64,000 bases of DNA from an uncultured Collinsella sp. (GCA_900546825.1 UREE01000002.1:17847-81846); one strand, 5' to 3'. Positions 8,379-18,364 are shown, counted from the stretch's first letter. The notes: generated by a model from the sequence alone, not told the origin. Translations and numbers: made by a program.

Positions 8379-8415
8379 AACCTGCCAAAATAAACCTGTC
8401 CCTTTTTGGCAGGTT
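8379..8415. repeat. Short palindrome with AACCTGCCAAAA arms, copy 2
   Basis: The 12-base arms are identical to those at 1914-1950, with CCTGTCCC in the centre. The hairpin ends one base before the rlmA stop codon, a placement shared with other palindromes in this window. Confidence 0.75.
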
Positions 8416-8416
8416 G

Positions 8417-9232
8417 TTAGCTGTGACGGTACTCGGCAATGATGAAGTCGATATCGGTCTGAAGGGTGTCCAGGTTTGCCAGGCGCTCTTTATCGGCAGG
8501 GCGCGTGCGGTAGTAGTACGGCGTCATCTGGAACACCGCCTCGATGTCGGCCTGCGTCTGGAGCGTAATGTTCGCAGATACCCGTTGCGTTCCCACCAAC
8601 TCGAGCTCGGTCGTCTTCGGCAGCTTCTCATCGTTGAGATATGGCGTGTCGTAGAGCACCTCCTTGAGCCCAAACAGATGCCGAGCACCCGGCACCACGG
8701 TGTAGAGCGAGCCCTCGGGCGCCAGCACGCGGGCAAATTCACGCTCGTTAAAGGGGGCGAAGAGCTCGGTCACCATATCGAAGGCGCCATCAGCCACGGG
8801 GATATCCTTCATGTTGGCCACGAAATAGGTCGCATCGCCGCGCTTGGCAGCCAGGCGCACCATCTCTTTGCCCAAGTCGAACCCGAAAGCCTCCACGCCC
8901 GGCACCGCACCCATGGCGCTCGTGTAGTAGCCCTCGCCGCAGCAAATATCGAGCAAGGTCACGGGAGCGTCCGCAGACGCCAAACGCCCGGACACCCGCT
9001 CGCGCACCAGCTCGACCATCGCATCGCGCAACGGCGCATAGTAACCGCGGTTAAGAAAGTCACGACGGCTGCGCGCCTGCGACTTGGGATCGCCCATGGA
9101 GTCGCCGCTCTTGGACGAGCGCAGCAAATATAGATAGCCCTCGCGCGCACGGTCAAACCGGTGTCCGCCCGCGCATGCAGCACCGCGCTCGTCGTCCACC
9201 AATGGCTTATGGCAAACGGGACACAACAACAT
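8417..9232 (-). CDS. rlmA: RlmA-family 23S rRNA (guanine-N1) methyltransferase
   Basis: A 271-residue enzyme. An N-terminal zinc ribbon, CPVCHKPL with C and H ligands in AACAGGHRFDRAREGY, is followed by the family linker GDPKSQARSRRDFLNRGYYAPL and a class I methyltransferase domain (motif I LLDICCGEGYYTSAM). The C-terminal half includes FAPFNEREFARVL and the substrate-facing region of RlmA(I)/(II) enzymes, which methylate G745 or G748 of 23S rRNA. In Gram-positive bacteria the RlmA(II) branch, acting at G748, affects tylosin sensitivity, but sequence alone does not settle which position is modified here. It is likely a single-gene transcript. Confidence 0.87.
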   Translation of the reverse strand: MLLCPVCHKPLVDDERGAACAGGHRFDRAREGYLYLLRSSKSGDSMGDPKSQARSRRDFLNRGYYAPLRDAMVELVRERVSGRLASADAPVTLLDICCGEGYYTSAMGAVPGVEAFGFDLGKEMVRLAAKRGDATYFVANMKDIPVADGAFDMVTELFAPFNEREFARVLAPEGSLYTVVPGARHLFGLKEVLYDTPYLNDEKLPKTTELELVGTQRVSANITLQTQADIEAVFQMTPYYYRTRPADKERLANLDTLQTDIDFIIAEYRHS

Positions 9233-9288
9233 GGCAACTCCTTAGCGCGGACAACACAACGCCCACCATTGTCGCACGCCTTCCCCAC

Positions 9289-9355
9289 CTAGTCATTGGG
9301 GACGTTCTTGAATGACTAGTCGTTTAAGAACGTCCCCAACGACCAAATGACTAGT
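9289..9355. repeat. Palindromic repeat with TTGGGGACGTTCTT arms and ACTAGT centre, copy 1
   Basis: The core is an imperfect palindrome built from TTGGGGACGTTCTT and its complement around ACTAGT. It is followed by an extra GACCAAATGACTAGT half. Related copies lie at 21625-21713 and 32929-32986. The next 50 bases (9361-9410) hold a related patchwork with GTGTCCCCAGCTGCCGG and AACGTCCCTAAGTGCCGG. No gene is visible in 9233-9476. Confidence 0.8.
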
Positions 9356-9476
9356 CTGAAGGAGTGTCCCCAGCTGCCGGCAGAAAAGGAACGTCCCTAA
9401 GTGCCGGCTGGATGCATTAGGAGTATCATCGTCTGCGCAAATATCTAGCGAATCGCATAGTAGAGATTGAGAGCGT

Positions 9477-10859
9477 ATGACTGATACCGCGTCCAAGCAC
9501 ATTGACATGACCACCGGCTCGCTGTGGCGCAATATTCCCCTGTTCGCCTTTCCCGTCGCCACCACGAGCATCCTTGAGCAGCTGTCGAACCTCATCGCCA
9601 CGGTCATCATCGGTAACTTCTCGGGCGACCAGGGAACCCTCGCCATGGCGGCGGTCGGCTCCAATGTTCCGCTTACCAGTCTTATGATCAACCTGTTTAT
9701 TGGGCTGTCGCTTGGCTCCAACGTGGTCATCGCCAACGCCATCGGCCGCAACGATCAGAACATGGTCAAGCGCGCCGTCCACACCTCGATTCTGATGGCA
9801 CTCGTGGGCTTTGTCGTCATCGCACTGGGCGAGATCTTTGCCGAGCCCATGCTCGCCGCGCTCAACGTCCCTGACGAAACCATGCCGCTCGCATCGCTCT
9901 ACCTGCGCGTCTTTTTGCTCAGCATGCCCTCGATCTTACTCTACAACTTTGAGGCCGCAATCTTCCGCTCCGTCGGCATCACCCGCATGCCGCTGCAGGC
10001 GCTTGCCGTGTCCACCGTCCTCAACATTGGCCTGGACCTCATCTTTGTCCCCGTGCTCCACTGGGGCGTCGCGGGTGTCGCCATCGCCACCGCCATCGCC
10101 TATACCGTCAGCGCAGTCACGCTCTTTATCCGTCTGCTCAAGACCGATTCCGTCGTCCGCGTCACCCTGCGCGATCTGGCAATCGATCCCGTCGCCCTCA
10201 AGCGCATCGTTAAGATCGGCCTGCCCGCCGGCATCCAAAGCGCCGTCTTTGCCGTCGCTAACATCATCATCCAGTCCGCCATCAACAGCTTGGGCACCGA
10301 GGTCATGGCGGCATCCAGCGCTGCCATGAGCCTGGAGTATGTGTGCTACAACCTGCTCAACAGCTTTAGCCAGGCTTGCACCACCTTTGTGGGACAAAAC
10401 CACGGTGCCCGCCAGATCGACCGCTGCACCAAAACGCTCAAGGTCTGCCTGGTCGAAGGCGGTATCGTCGCACTCACCACCATCGTCATCATCGTCGGTC
10501 TGGGGCGCGAGATCCTGGCGCTCTTTAACAGCGATCCCAACATCGTCTCGATCGGCTATATCCGTGTGTGCTCGATCTTCCCGGCATACGCCTTTAGCAT
10601 GTTCTACGAGAATATGTCCGGCTACCTGCGCGGCTTTGGCATCTCGCTCATGCCCGCCCTCATCACCATGATCTGTGTCTGCGGCATCCGCTTCTACTGG
10701 GTATTCTGCGTGTTCCCGCACTTCCGCACCTTTGCGAACATCATGATGGTCTACCCCATCAGCCTGGGCACCACAGCGTTCTTTATGGTCGTGGCGGTAT
10801 TGCTCTGCCATCCGGCACGCACCTACCGTCTGGCGCAAGCCAAGACCGGGACGCGCTAG
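9477..10859 (+). CDS. MATE-family multidrug/solute efflux transporter
   Basis: A 460-residue integral membrane protein with about 12 predicted helices in two homologous halves, the MATE/MOP layout. The N-terminal half has FPVATTSILEQLSNLIATVI and GSNVPLTSLMINLFIGLSLG; the second half begins near residue 240 with IGLPAGIQSAVFAVANIIIQ and GQNHGARQIDRC, the loop typical of MATE proteins. Members export cationic drugs or metabolites in exchange for sodium ions or protons. Convergent with a LysR gene that more likely controls the EamA gene. The substrate is unknown. Confidence 0.88.
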   Translation: MTDTASKHIDMTTGSLWRNIPLFAFPVATTSILEQLSNLIATVIIGNFSGDQGTLAMAAVGSNVPLTSLMINLFIGLSLGSNVVIANAIGRNDQNMVKRAVHTSILMALVGFVVIALGEIFAEPMLAALNVPDETMPLASLYLRVFLLSMPSILLYNFEAAIFRSVGITRMPLQALAVSTVLNIGLDLIFVPVLHWGVAGVAIATAIAYTVSAVTLFIRLLKTDSVVRVTLRDLAIDPVALKRIVKIGLPAGIQSAVFAVANIIIQSAINSLGTEVMAASSAAMSLEYVCYNLLNSFSQACTTFVGQNHGARQIDRCTKTLKVCLVEGGIVALTTIVIIVGLGREILALFNSDPNIVSIGYIRVCSIFPAYAFSMFYENMSGYLRGFGISLMPALITMICVCGIRFYWVFCVFPHFRTFANIMMVYPISLGTTAFFMVVAVLLCHPARTYRLAQAKTGTR

Positions 10860-10888
10860 ACACATCCAACAAGGTGGCGCATCGGCAA

Positions 10889-11755
10889 CTAGCTCACGAT
10901 ATGCGAGCTCATATAATCGATAAAGCGCCTCGTGGCGATAGGCATGGTGTCCCAGCTGCGCCAAGCCGCCACCACATCACGCGAGGGAGCGTGCACGATG
11001 GGGCGCACGCAGATATCGGCCTTCATGCCCTCGACCGTACGACGGTAGAGCATGCTCACGCCAAGGCCTTCCTCCACCATCGCCATGATGGTGTAGTCGT
11101 CGGTCACCTCACTCGTCACGTGCGGTGACAGGCCATGCGCCGCGAATGCATCGAGCACCAGGCTCTGCTCGCCCTCATCCAGCAGCACAAACGGCTCGGA
11201 CGCCAGGTCGGCAAGCGTAACCTTTTTCTTTGCCGTTAGCGGATGCGTGGTCGGCAACAATGCCACCAACTCGTCGTGATAGACCACGCGCTTCTCGAGC
11301 CCTGCGGTAAACCCACGCGCTGTAAAGCAAAAGTCAACCACGCCATCGTGCACCCACTGGGCGTTGCGCGTGTAATCGCCCTGTTTGAGGGTAAAGCGTA
11401 CGCCCGGATGCAGGGCCCCAAAGTCGCGAATCACGCGCGGCAGTACGGTGCGGCTCACGTTAGTAAACGTCGCGATACGAATATCAGTCGAGGAGAGCCC
11501 CAGCAACTCCTGGCGTTTGCCCTCAAGCTCGGCCTCGGCCGTTACGATCTGGCGTAGATACGGCAGATATTGTTTGCCGTCGCGCGTCAGTGAGACGCCC
11601 TGCTTGCCGCGCTCGATAATCGTGGTGCCCAGCTCGCGCTCGAGCGCCTTGACGGCTTGGCTCACCGCGCTTTGCGTATAGCCCAGCTCGTCGGCCGCAC
11701 CCTTAAGACTGCCGCAATCGACCACCATACATACAATCTGATATCGCGATGCCAT
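10889..11755 (-). CDS. LysR-family transcriptional regulator
   Basis: A 288-residue protein. The helix-turn-helix (residues 1-60) reads GSLKGAADELGYTQSAVSQA then VKALERELGTTIIERG, a standard LysR form. The effector-binding domain starts near residue 90 (IRIATFTNVSRTVLPRVI). GGAGGCACG precedes the start codon at 11755. It is transcribed away from the EamA transporter gene at 11914, a classical arrangement in which a LysR protein controls the divergent transporter. The ligand is unknown. Confidence 0.88.
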   Translation of the reverse strand: MASRYQIVCMVVDCGSLKGAADELGYTQSAVSQAVKALERELGTTIIERGKQGVSLTRDGKQYLPYLRQIVTAEAELEGKRQELLGLSSTDIRIATFTNVSRTVLPRVIRDFGALHPGVRFTLKQGDYTRNAQWVHDGVVDFCFTARGFTAGLEKRVVYHDELVALLPTTHPLTAKKKVTLADLASEPFVLLDEGEQSLVLDAFAAHGLSPHVTSEVTDDYTIMAMVEEGLGVSMLYRRTVEGMKADICVRPIVHAPSRDVVAAWRSWDTMPIATRRFIDYMSSHIVS

Positions 11756-11814
11756 CGTGCCTCCACATCGATGTAGCCGTAAAACGTTTTGCCAGGACCT
11801 TTTCTGCTTACATT

Positions 11815-11833
11815 AGTATTTCTTAATCATACT
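11815..11833. promoter_or_regulatory. Possible LysR operator between divergent genes
   Basis: AGTAT and ATACT are separated by nine bases in the 158-base gap between the LysR gene and the EamA gene. The T-N11-A type spacing fits LysR boxes. It was found only by eye and has no second copy to support it. Confidence 0.35.
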
Positions 11834-11913
11834 GAAGATACATTCGCTTTACTACATCCATATCTGGGCGCAGAATCCTTTTTGCGAAACCGTTTTGTAA
11901 CAAAAGGAGTCCC

Positions 11914-12816
11914 ATGGATCGCAAAAAAGCAATCGCGCTCTCATTTTCCGTTCCCGTCGCATGGGGCTTTTCGTACCCCCTCATGAAGATCGGCATGGAT
12001 AGCATGAACGCCACGAGTATCGTTGCGCTGCGCTGCATCATCGCCTTTGCAGCGTGCCTGCTGCTCTTCCACAAGCACGCGCTGCGCATCAACCGCGACG
12101 TGATGATTCGTTCCGCCATCATCGGCGCCATCATGGCAACCGAGCTCACCTGCATGTGCCTGGGCTCCAGCCTCACCTCGGCCTCCACCGCCGGCTTTTT
12201 GCAGAGCCTGACGGTCGTGATCGTACCGTTTGCCAACGCGGCCCTGCTGCGTCGCGCCCCCGAGCGCAAGGTGCTCATCGGCACCGCCATCGTCACCTGC
12301 GGCATGCTTTTGCTCTCGGGCGCCGACTTTACCAGCCTGAATCCCGGCGCGATCATCATGCCGCTCTCGGCCTTTATCTATGCCGGCCACATTATCATCG
12401 CCAAGCGCTTTGTCGAAGAAGTCGATCCACTGGCTCTGGGCGTTTGGCAGCTGGGCTTCGGCGGCTTGTTCTCGGGTATCGCCGCATTTACCTTTGGCGG
12501 CTTCACGCTTCCCAGCACGCCGAGCGAGATCGTCGTTATCGTTGCGCTCGCACTCGTCTGCTCTGCCTACGGCTTTATCACCCAGACGCTCGTGCAGCCC
12601 CACGTACCTGCCGAAACCACTGGCTTCGCCTTCTCGCTCGAGCCGGTCTGCTCCGCCGTCTTCTCGTTTTTCCTGGTCGGCGAGGTCCTGAGCTCCATCG
12701 CCTTCTTTGGCGCCGCCCTCATCCTCACCGGCGTCATGGTGGCAACCGTCGAGCTTCCGCGCCTTCGCGCACATGGACACGCTCATATGGCAGGAGCGCC
12801 CGAGCACGTCTCGTAG
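11914..12816 (+). CDS. EamA/DMT-family transporter
   Basis: A 300-residue protein with about ten predicted helices forming two EamA repeats. The first starts FSVPVAWGFSYPLMKIGMDS, and the second near residue 150 with PLSAFIYAGHIIIAKRFVEE. The late signature is AETTGFAFSLEPVCSAVFSF, common to drug/metabolite exporters. AAAGGAGTCCC precedes the ATG. It is divergent from a LysR regulator that probably controls it. Exporters of this family move amino acids or other small metabolites; the substrate is not identifiable. Confidence 0.87.
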   Translation: MDRKKAIALSFSVPVAWGFSYPLMKIGMDSMNATSIVALRCIIAFAACLLLFHKHALRINRDVMIRSAIIGAIMATELTCMCLGSSLTSASTAGFLQSLTVVIVPFANAALLRRAPERKVLIGTAIVTCGMLLLSGADFTSLNPGAIIMPLSAFIYAGHIIIAKRFVEEVDPLALGVWQLGFGGLFSGIAAFTFGGFTLPSTPSEIVVIVALALVCSAYGFITQTLVQPHVPAETTGFAFSLEPVCSAVFSFFLVGEVLSSIAFFGAALILTGVMVATVELPRLRAHGHAHMAGAPEHVS

Positions 12817-12904
12817 ACTCCGCTCTTCATACAGCCGTGGCATAAAGGCAACCGGTGCGCCTTTACAATAGATACCAACAGAGCATCTGCCATAAAGGAG
12901 CCCC

Positions 12905-13630
12905 ATGGACACCGCAACCCGCGACCGCAACATAGCAACTTGGTTGGGCGATGCGCCGCAGCCGGTACGTGACACGACGAACCAGCTGCTCGAGCGCATC
13001 GCCCTTTTGCGTGCCGAGCAGACCATCTACCCGGCACAAGACGACATCCTCAATGCCCTCGCCTACACGCCGGCCGACCAGGTCAAGGTCGTCATCTTGG
13101 GTCAAGACCCCTATCACGGGCCCAACCAGGCCATGGGGCTGTCGTTTTCGGTCCCCGCGACGCAAACCAAGTTGCCGCCGAGCCTGCGTAACATCTATAA
13201 GGAGCTCAAAGCCGATCTGGACTGCCCCATTCCCGCCACGGGAGACCTCACCCCCTGGGCTCAACAGGGCGTCCTGCTCCTCAACACAACGCTCACCGTG
13301 CGCGAGCATGCCGCGAACTCGCATGCCAAGCTGGGCTGGAGCACGCTTACCGACTACGTTATCGAGCGCTGCTGCCAGCTGCCCCAGCCGGTCGTCTTTT
13401 TGGCATGGGGCCGCTTTGCCCAGCAAATGGTTGAGGGCAAGCTCGACGCGATCGGCGCGGGCAAGGCAACCGGCAAGTTCTGCCTAGCTTCTACGCACCC
13501 CTCGCCGCTTTCGGCCAACCGCGCCACGGCAGAACTCCCCGCCTTTATAGGGTCGCGCCCCTTCTCGGCAGCCAATCGGCTACTCGAACAGCACGGCTCG
13601 ACCCCCGTCAACTGGACTTGCCTCGGCTAA
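12905..13630 (+). CDS. ung: Uracil-DNA glycosylase, family 1
   Basis: A 241-residue base-excision repair enzyme. The catalytic water-activating motif GQDPYHG (Asp at about residue 68) is followed by the uracil-pocket segment GLSFSV, then LLNTTLTVREHAANSHAKLG. The DNA-intercalation loop HPSPLSANR lies near residue 198. The length and motif spacing are normal for bacterial Ung. AAAGGAGCCCC lies before the ATG. It is monocistronic, ending at the hairpin at 13646. Confidence 0.95.
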   Translation: MDTATRDRNIATWLGDAPQPVRDTTNQLLERIALLRAEQTIYPAQDDILNALAYTPADQVKVVILGQDPYHGPNQAMGLSFSVPATQTKLPPSLRNIYKELKADLDCPIPATGDLTPWAQQGVLLLNTTLTVREHAANSHAKLGWSTLTDYVIERCCQLPQPVVFLAWGRFAQQMVEGKLDAIGAGKATGKFCLASTHPSPLSANRATAELPAFIGSRPFSAANRLLEQHGSTPVNWTCLG

Positions 13631-13645
13631 AAATCAATACATCAA

Positions 13646-13679
13646 AAACGCGCCCGACGGATTTCCATCGGGCGCGTTT
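13646..13679. terminator. Bidirectional intrinsic terminator
   Basis: AAACGCGCCCGA pairs with TCGGGCGCGTTT around a ten-base loop. It lies between ung and the convergent SDR gene whose stop codon begins at 13683, one base after the hairpin. Confidence 0.85.
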
Positions 13680-13680
13680 C

Positions 13681-14361
13681 CTATTCGGGCCAAATAAATT
13701 GTGTGCGGCCGGCCTCGCCGCCATCGATCAGCAGGCTCTGCCCGGTCATAAACCGGTTGGTCACGCCCGCAAAGTAGATCCACTCGGCGATCTCTTGGGC
13801 GGTGGCCCAGCGTTTAAGCGGCGTGAGCTCCATAATCTGGTTCCACAGGCGCTCGTCTTCCATCACGCAACGGTTGAGCGGCGTGATAACGCCGCCCGGG
13901 TCCACACTGTTGGCGATGGCCTGCGGTGCTAGGCGGTTTGCAAGGTTCTTGGTGTAGGCGATAACGCCGCCCTTGCTGGCGGCATAGGCGGGAAACTCCG
14001 ATCCCGTATGTCCGCTCGCCGACCCCACATTGACCACGGATTTGATAGCCGGCGTCGGCTTGGCGGCAAGCCCCTCCCCCACAAAGGCGTAGCGCTCGGT
14101 CACGTTGATGGTGCCACGCAGGTTGGCGGCGATGTCATCGGCCGAATCCTGCGTACCGGCAACGTTCACGATTACCTGAGGCTCAAGGTTGCCCGGAAAC
14201 GAGTCCGGCTCGCGGACATCAACGATCAGATGGCGGTAGCGCTCGTGTTCGATCGCCGCCAGCAGCAGATCAAAGCCCACGACCTCGTGACCCTCGTCCA
14301 AAAAGCGCTGCACGCACGCGGCTCCGATACCGCCCGAAGCGCCCGTGATCAAAACCCGCAT
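13681..14361 (-). CDS. Short-chain dehydrogenase/reductase (SDR)
   Basis: A 226-residue classical SDR. The nucleotide-binding motif is TGASGGIG (residues 6-13), the structural motif is NVAG, and the catalytic set is Ser in GSASG plus YAASK (Tyr-x-x-x-Lys). The C-terminus RFMTGQSLLIDGGEA is typical of the family. AAGGAGCAAGT precedes the ATG. It starts nine bases after the stop of the VUT transporter gene, so the two are in one transcript. The NAD(P)H-dependent substrate is unknown. A link to queuosine precursor metabolism is only suggested by the neighbour. Confidence 0.85.
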   Translation of the reverse strand: MRVLITGASGGIGAACVQRFLDEGHEVVGFDLLLAAIEHERYRHLIVDVREPDSFPGNLEPQVIVNVAGTQDSADDIAANLRGTINVTERYAFVGEGLAAKPTPAIKSVVNVGSASGHTGSEFPAYAASKGGVIAYTKNLANRLAPQAIANSVDPGGVITPLNRCVMEDERLWNQIMELTPLKRWATAQEIAEWIYFAGVTNRFMTGQSLLIDGGEAGRTQFIWPE

Positions 14362-14370
14362 ACTTGCTCC

Positions 14371-15093
14371 TTAGGCGGTTGCGTGGCGCTCGAGGTACTC
14401 GGCGCCCACGTTCTCGCGCTCCCAGCCACGCACAACCTTGTAGCCCACGGGGCTCAGGAAGACCTCGCACAGCAGCTCGGCGACGGCGCCCGTCAGCGAG
14501 CACATAATGACCTGCACCCAAGTCCAACCAAAGAACGTGTGGCTCACCACAATGGCAAAGACCAAGTTGTCGATAAACTGGCCAACACCCGTGGACACAT
14601 AGGAGCGGAAGGCAAAGCTCGCAAAGTTATTCTTTTTGAGCATACGGCCGAGCGACTGGTTGAGCGTGGAATTAACCACGGCAGAAACGAGCATTGCCAG
14701 CGAAGAGCCCAGCACCACGTACCAGGTGCCGCCAATGGTGGCGTTAAGGGCAGTGTTGACCTCGATCATGCCCGTGTCGTAGTAAGCGCCCCACATGCCG
14801 GGCGTGAGCGAGCACGCCCAAAAGCACAGGCTCACGGCCAGGTTGACCAGCAGCGCGAGGACAGAGATTTTGATGGATGCCTTGGCGCCAAAGCGCTTGC
14901 AGATCATGTCCTGGCACAAAAACGAAACCCAGCTCACCACAAAGCCGCAATCGAGTGCCAGATACGGCAGGCTGATAAGCTCTTTGTTGGCCAGCAGGTT
15001 CATCATGATGACACTCACGAAAAACAGCGAAACCGTTGCCGCGGGAATGCTCCGCAACAGGACCTTGTAGTCCTCCATGACCTTCTTGATCAT
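14371..15093 (-). CDS. VUT-family transporter (queuosine-precursor type, YhhQ-like)
   Basis: A 240-residue membrane protein with about six helices. Family features include FVSVIMMNLLANKELI, the conserved DCGFVVSWVSFLCQDMICKRFG stretch (residues about 48-69, with charged residues inside the membrane region) and RSYVSTGVGQFIDNLVFAIV. Members studied in E. coli import queuosine precursors preQ0/preQ1. AAAGGAGT lies six bases before the ATG. The leader has a promoter and a hairpin with A-rich tail that could be a preQ1 riboswitch. The SDR gene follows in the same operon. Confidence 0.8.
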   Translation of the reverse strand: MIKKVMEDYKVLLRSIPAATVSLFFVSVIMMNLLANKELISLPYLALDCGFVVSWVSFLCQDMICKRFGAKASIKISVLALLVNLAVSLCFWACSLTPGMWGAYYDTGMIEVNTALNATIGGTWYVVLGSSLAMLVSAVVNSTLNQSLGRMLKKNNFASFAFRSYVSTGVGQFIDNLVFAIVVSHTFFGWTWVQVIMCSLTGAVAELLCEVFLSPVGYKVVRGWERENVGAEYLERHATA

Positions 15094-15097
15094 TATG

Positions 15098-15150
15098 TAC
15101 TCCTTTGGTTTTAGGTTTAACGAGCAGGATATCGGACCCGAACTGCTCGG
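15098..15150 (-). promoter_or_regulatory. Candidate preQ1-type riboswitch leader
   Basis: On the minus strand the leader holds a seven-base-pair stem (CGAGCAG with CTGCTCG) with a 15-base loop starting TTCGGGTCC. An A-rich tail, TTAAACCTAAAACC, runs straight into the ribosome binding site AAAGGAG. Loop GGGT could pair with tail ACC to form an H-type pseudoknot next to the Shine-Dalgarno, as in preQ1-I riboswitches. The loop is longer than in known type I examples, so this is a hypothesis supported mainly by the gene it precedes. Confidence 0.33.
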
Positions 15151-15178
15151 ACGTCACGGGCTTGAGACGACGATGGGT

Positions 15179-15207
15179 ATAATAGCCGCTCACACGGCAT
15201 CAGGCAA
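15179..15207 (-). promoter_or_regulatory. Sigma70-type promoter of the VUT-SDR operon
   Basis: On the minus strand, -35 TTGCCT and -10 TATTAT are spaced by 17 bases, placing the transcription start about 70-80 bases upstream of the ATG and leaving room for the hairpin leader. Confidence 0.6.
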
Positions 15208-15212
15208 GCAAA

Positions 15213-15244
15213 CGGCGCGGCAGCCCCACAGGGCCACCGCGCCG
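15213..15244 (-). terminator. Terminator of prfC
   Basis: CGGCGCGG pairs with CCGCGCCG, with a further GC-rich inner helix and a short T-run after it on the minus strand. It begins six bases after the prfC stop codon. Confidence 0.7.
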
Positions 15245-15249
15245 ATGCA

Positions 15250-16863
<1,614 letters not shown>

Positions 16864-16948
16864 GCGGATCCTTTCTTGCATTGAGTGCATTACGTCGATG
16901 TAACCGCACTATTGTAGCCGCGAAATCCCGCTCTAGGGCGCCTATCAG

Positions 16949-16998
16949 GACAAATTCATCAGTTGGGACCTGGGTAGCCGGCCCAATCCGAATTTGTC
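16949..16998. repeat. Two-tier inverted repeat between prfC and the GntR operon
   Basis: GACAAATTC and GAATTTGTC form the outer arms, and TTGGG and CCCAA the inner arms, around a GC-rich centre. It lies in the shared regulatory region of two divergent transcripts, just upstream of the GntR promoter. It could be an operator or an RNA hairpin. Confidence 0.5.
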
Positions 16999-17000
16999 TC

Positions 17001-17030
17001 TTGCGTAACTGTACATAGTGTATATATACT
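17001..17030 (+). promoter_or_regulatory. Promoter and probable GntR/YtrA-type operator
   Basis: -35 TTGCGT and -10 TATACT are spaced by 18 bases. The -10 region sits inside a near-palindrome AGTGTATATATACT, and a second GTTATATACACG follows at 17041. YtrA-type GntR regulators typically bind such TATA-rich palindromes in their own promoter, so autoregulation is likely. Confidence 0.5.
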
Positions 17031-17078
17031 GTGCTTACCGGTTATATACACGTGTAGCCCAACAGCTAAGGAGCCGCT

Positions 17079-17459
17079 GTGGACATCATCCTATCCAATT
17101 CGAGCGACAAGCCCATCTACGAGCAGATCTCCTCGCAGGTCAAAGCTCAGATCCTTTCGGGCGCACTCGCTGCGGGAGCCAAACTCCCCAGCATCCGTGC
17201 ACTCGCGAGCGACCTCGGTGTGAGCGTCATTACCACCAAGCGTGCCTATGCCGACCTGGAACAGCTCGGCTTTATCTGCACCGTGCAGGGCAAGGGCTGC
17301 TTTGTCGCCGAGGGAAACCAGGAGCTCTTGCGCGAAAACCAGCTCTGCCATATCGAAGAGTTGCTTGCGCAGGCCGCTACGCAGGCCGAAACCCTGGGCG
17401 TCACGCGCGACAAATTGCACGAGATGCTCGACCTTGTAGCCCCCGAAACCATGCAGTAG
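17079..17459 (+). CDS. GntR-family (YtrA subfamily) transcriptional regulator
   Basis: A 126-residue protein. Residues 1-70 form the GntR winged helix: SSDKPIYEQISSQVKAQILS, KLPSIRALASDLGVSVITTK and RAYADLEQLGFICTVQGKG. The C-terminal part is a short helical dimerisation region with no ligand-binding domain, which defines the YtrA subfamily. These regulators usually control adjacent ABC transporter genes. Here the ATPase and permease genes follow in the same operon. The start is a GTG with AAGGAGCCGCT upstream. Confidence 0.9.
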   Translation: MDIILSNSSDKPIYEQISSQVKAQILSGALAAGAKLPSIRALASDLGVSVITTKRAYADLEQLGFICTVQGKGCFVAEGNQELLRENQLCHIEELLAQAATQAETLGVTRDKLHEMLDLVAPETMQ

Positions 17460-17482
17460 CCATCTGCAAGAAAGGCTATACC

Positions 17483-18364
17483 ATGCAAAACTTGCTAGAA
17501 CTCAAAGGCGTTTCACGCCGCGTAAGCGACCGCTTTTCGCTACGCGATGTCACACTCACCGTGGAGCCCGGCCAGATTGTCGGCTTTGTGGGCGCAAACG
17601 GCGCCGGCAAGACAACGACCATTCGCGCCGCGCTCGGGCTCATAAAGCTCGATGCCGGCGAGGTGCAGCTGCTTGGCCAGCGCTGCGATGCCAATGCGCC
17701 CGGCGAGGCACAGCGCCACCTGCGCTCCCGCGTAGGCCTTGTCCTGGACACGTGCCCCTTCCCCTCCACGCTCAAGGTAGGCCAGATCGAGAGGCTCGTA
17801 GGCCCGGCGTACCCCACGTGGAGTAGCGAAACGTTCGCCAGATTTATCGACCGATTTGGCCTTGATCCCAAAGCCAAGGTCAAAGACCTCTCCCGCGGCA
17901 TGGGCATGAAGCTGCAGCTCGCCTGTGCGCTCAGCCACAATGCCAAGCTGCTCGTTTTGGACGAAGCCACCGCGGGCCTCGATCCCATGGCGCGCGAGGA
18001 ACTACTCGATGAGCTGCTCGCCTTTGTTTCCGACGGCCAGCGCAGCGTACTGCTCTCGAGCCACATTACGTCCGACCTCGATCGTACCGCCGACCGCGTC
18101 ATCTGCATCGATAACGGCTCGATTGTATTTGACCTGCCGCGCGAGGACATTACCGACCGCGCCGGCATCGCCCACTGTACCCAAGCACAGGCCGCCGAGC
18201 TTACGGCTTGCGTCGAAGGCGCCCGTGCCGCCCGCCACGCCTATAGCGTGGACGTGCTCGTGCCCAACCGTCGCGATACGCTCGAGGCTTTCCCCGAGAT
18301 TCCCTGCGATCGGGCAACCATTGATGATTATCTTCGCCTCATGCTGAAAGGGGCTTCGAAATGA
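17483..18364 (+). CDS. ABC transporter ATP-binding protein (ABC-2 type partner)
   Basis: A 293-residue ATPase. It has the Walker A motif GANGAGKTT, a somewhat altered signature region KDLSRGMGMKLQLACAL (SRGM in place of SGGQ, as in many ABC-2 ATPases), Walker B LLVLDEATAGLD and the H-loop LLSSHITSDLDR. The C-terminal 80 residues form an accessory domain. It begins 23 bases after the GntR gene and its stop overlaps the permease start (ATGA), indicating translational coupling. The complex probably exports a lipid, peptide or drug, as in YtrA-controlled systems; the substrate is unknown. Confidence 0.9.
   Translation: MQNLLELKGVSRRVSDRFSLRDVTLTVEPGQIVGFVGANGAGKTTTIRAALGLIKLDAGEVQLLGQRCDANAPGEAQRHLRSRVGLVLDTCPFPSTLKVGQIERLVGPAYPTWSSETFARFIDRFGLDPKAKVKDLSRGMGMKLQLACALSHNAKLLVLDEATAGLDPMAREELLDELLAFVSDGQRSVLLSSHITSDLDRTADRVICIDNGSIVFDLPREDITDRAGIAHCTQAQAAELTACVEGARAARHAYSVDVLVPNRRDTLEAFPEIPCDRATIDDYLRLMLKGASK

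Noticed and set aside
14008..15114. Open frame of 368 codons on the plus strand
   Set aside because: It is antisense to the SDR and VUT genes, and has low-complexity composition and no ribosome binding site.
17018..17482. Extension of the ABC ATPase frame upstream of 17483
   Set aside because: The extra 155 residues overlap the GntR gene in another frame. The ATPase begins normally at MQNLLELKG with a good ribosome binding site.
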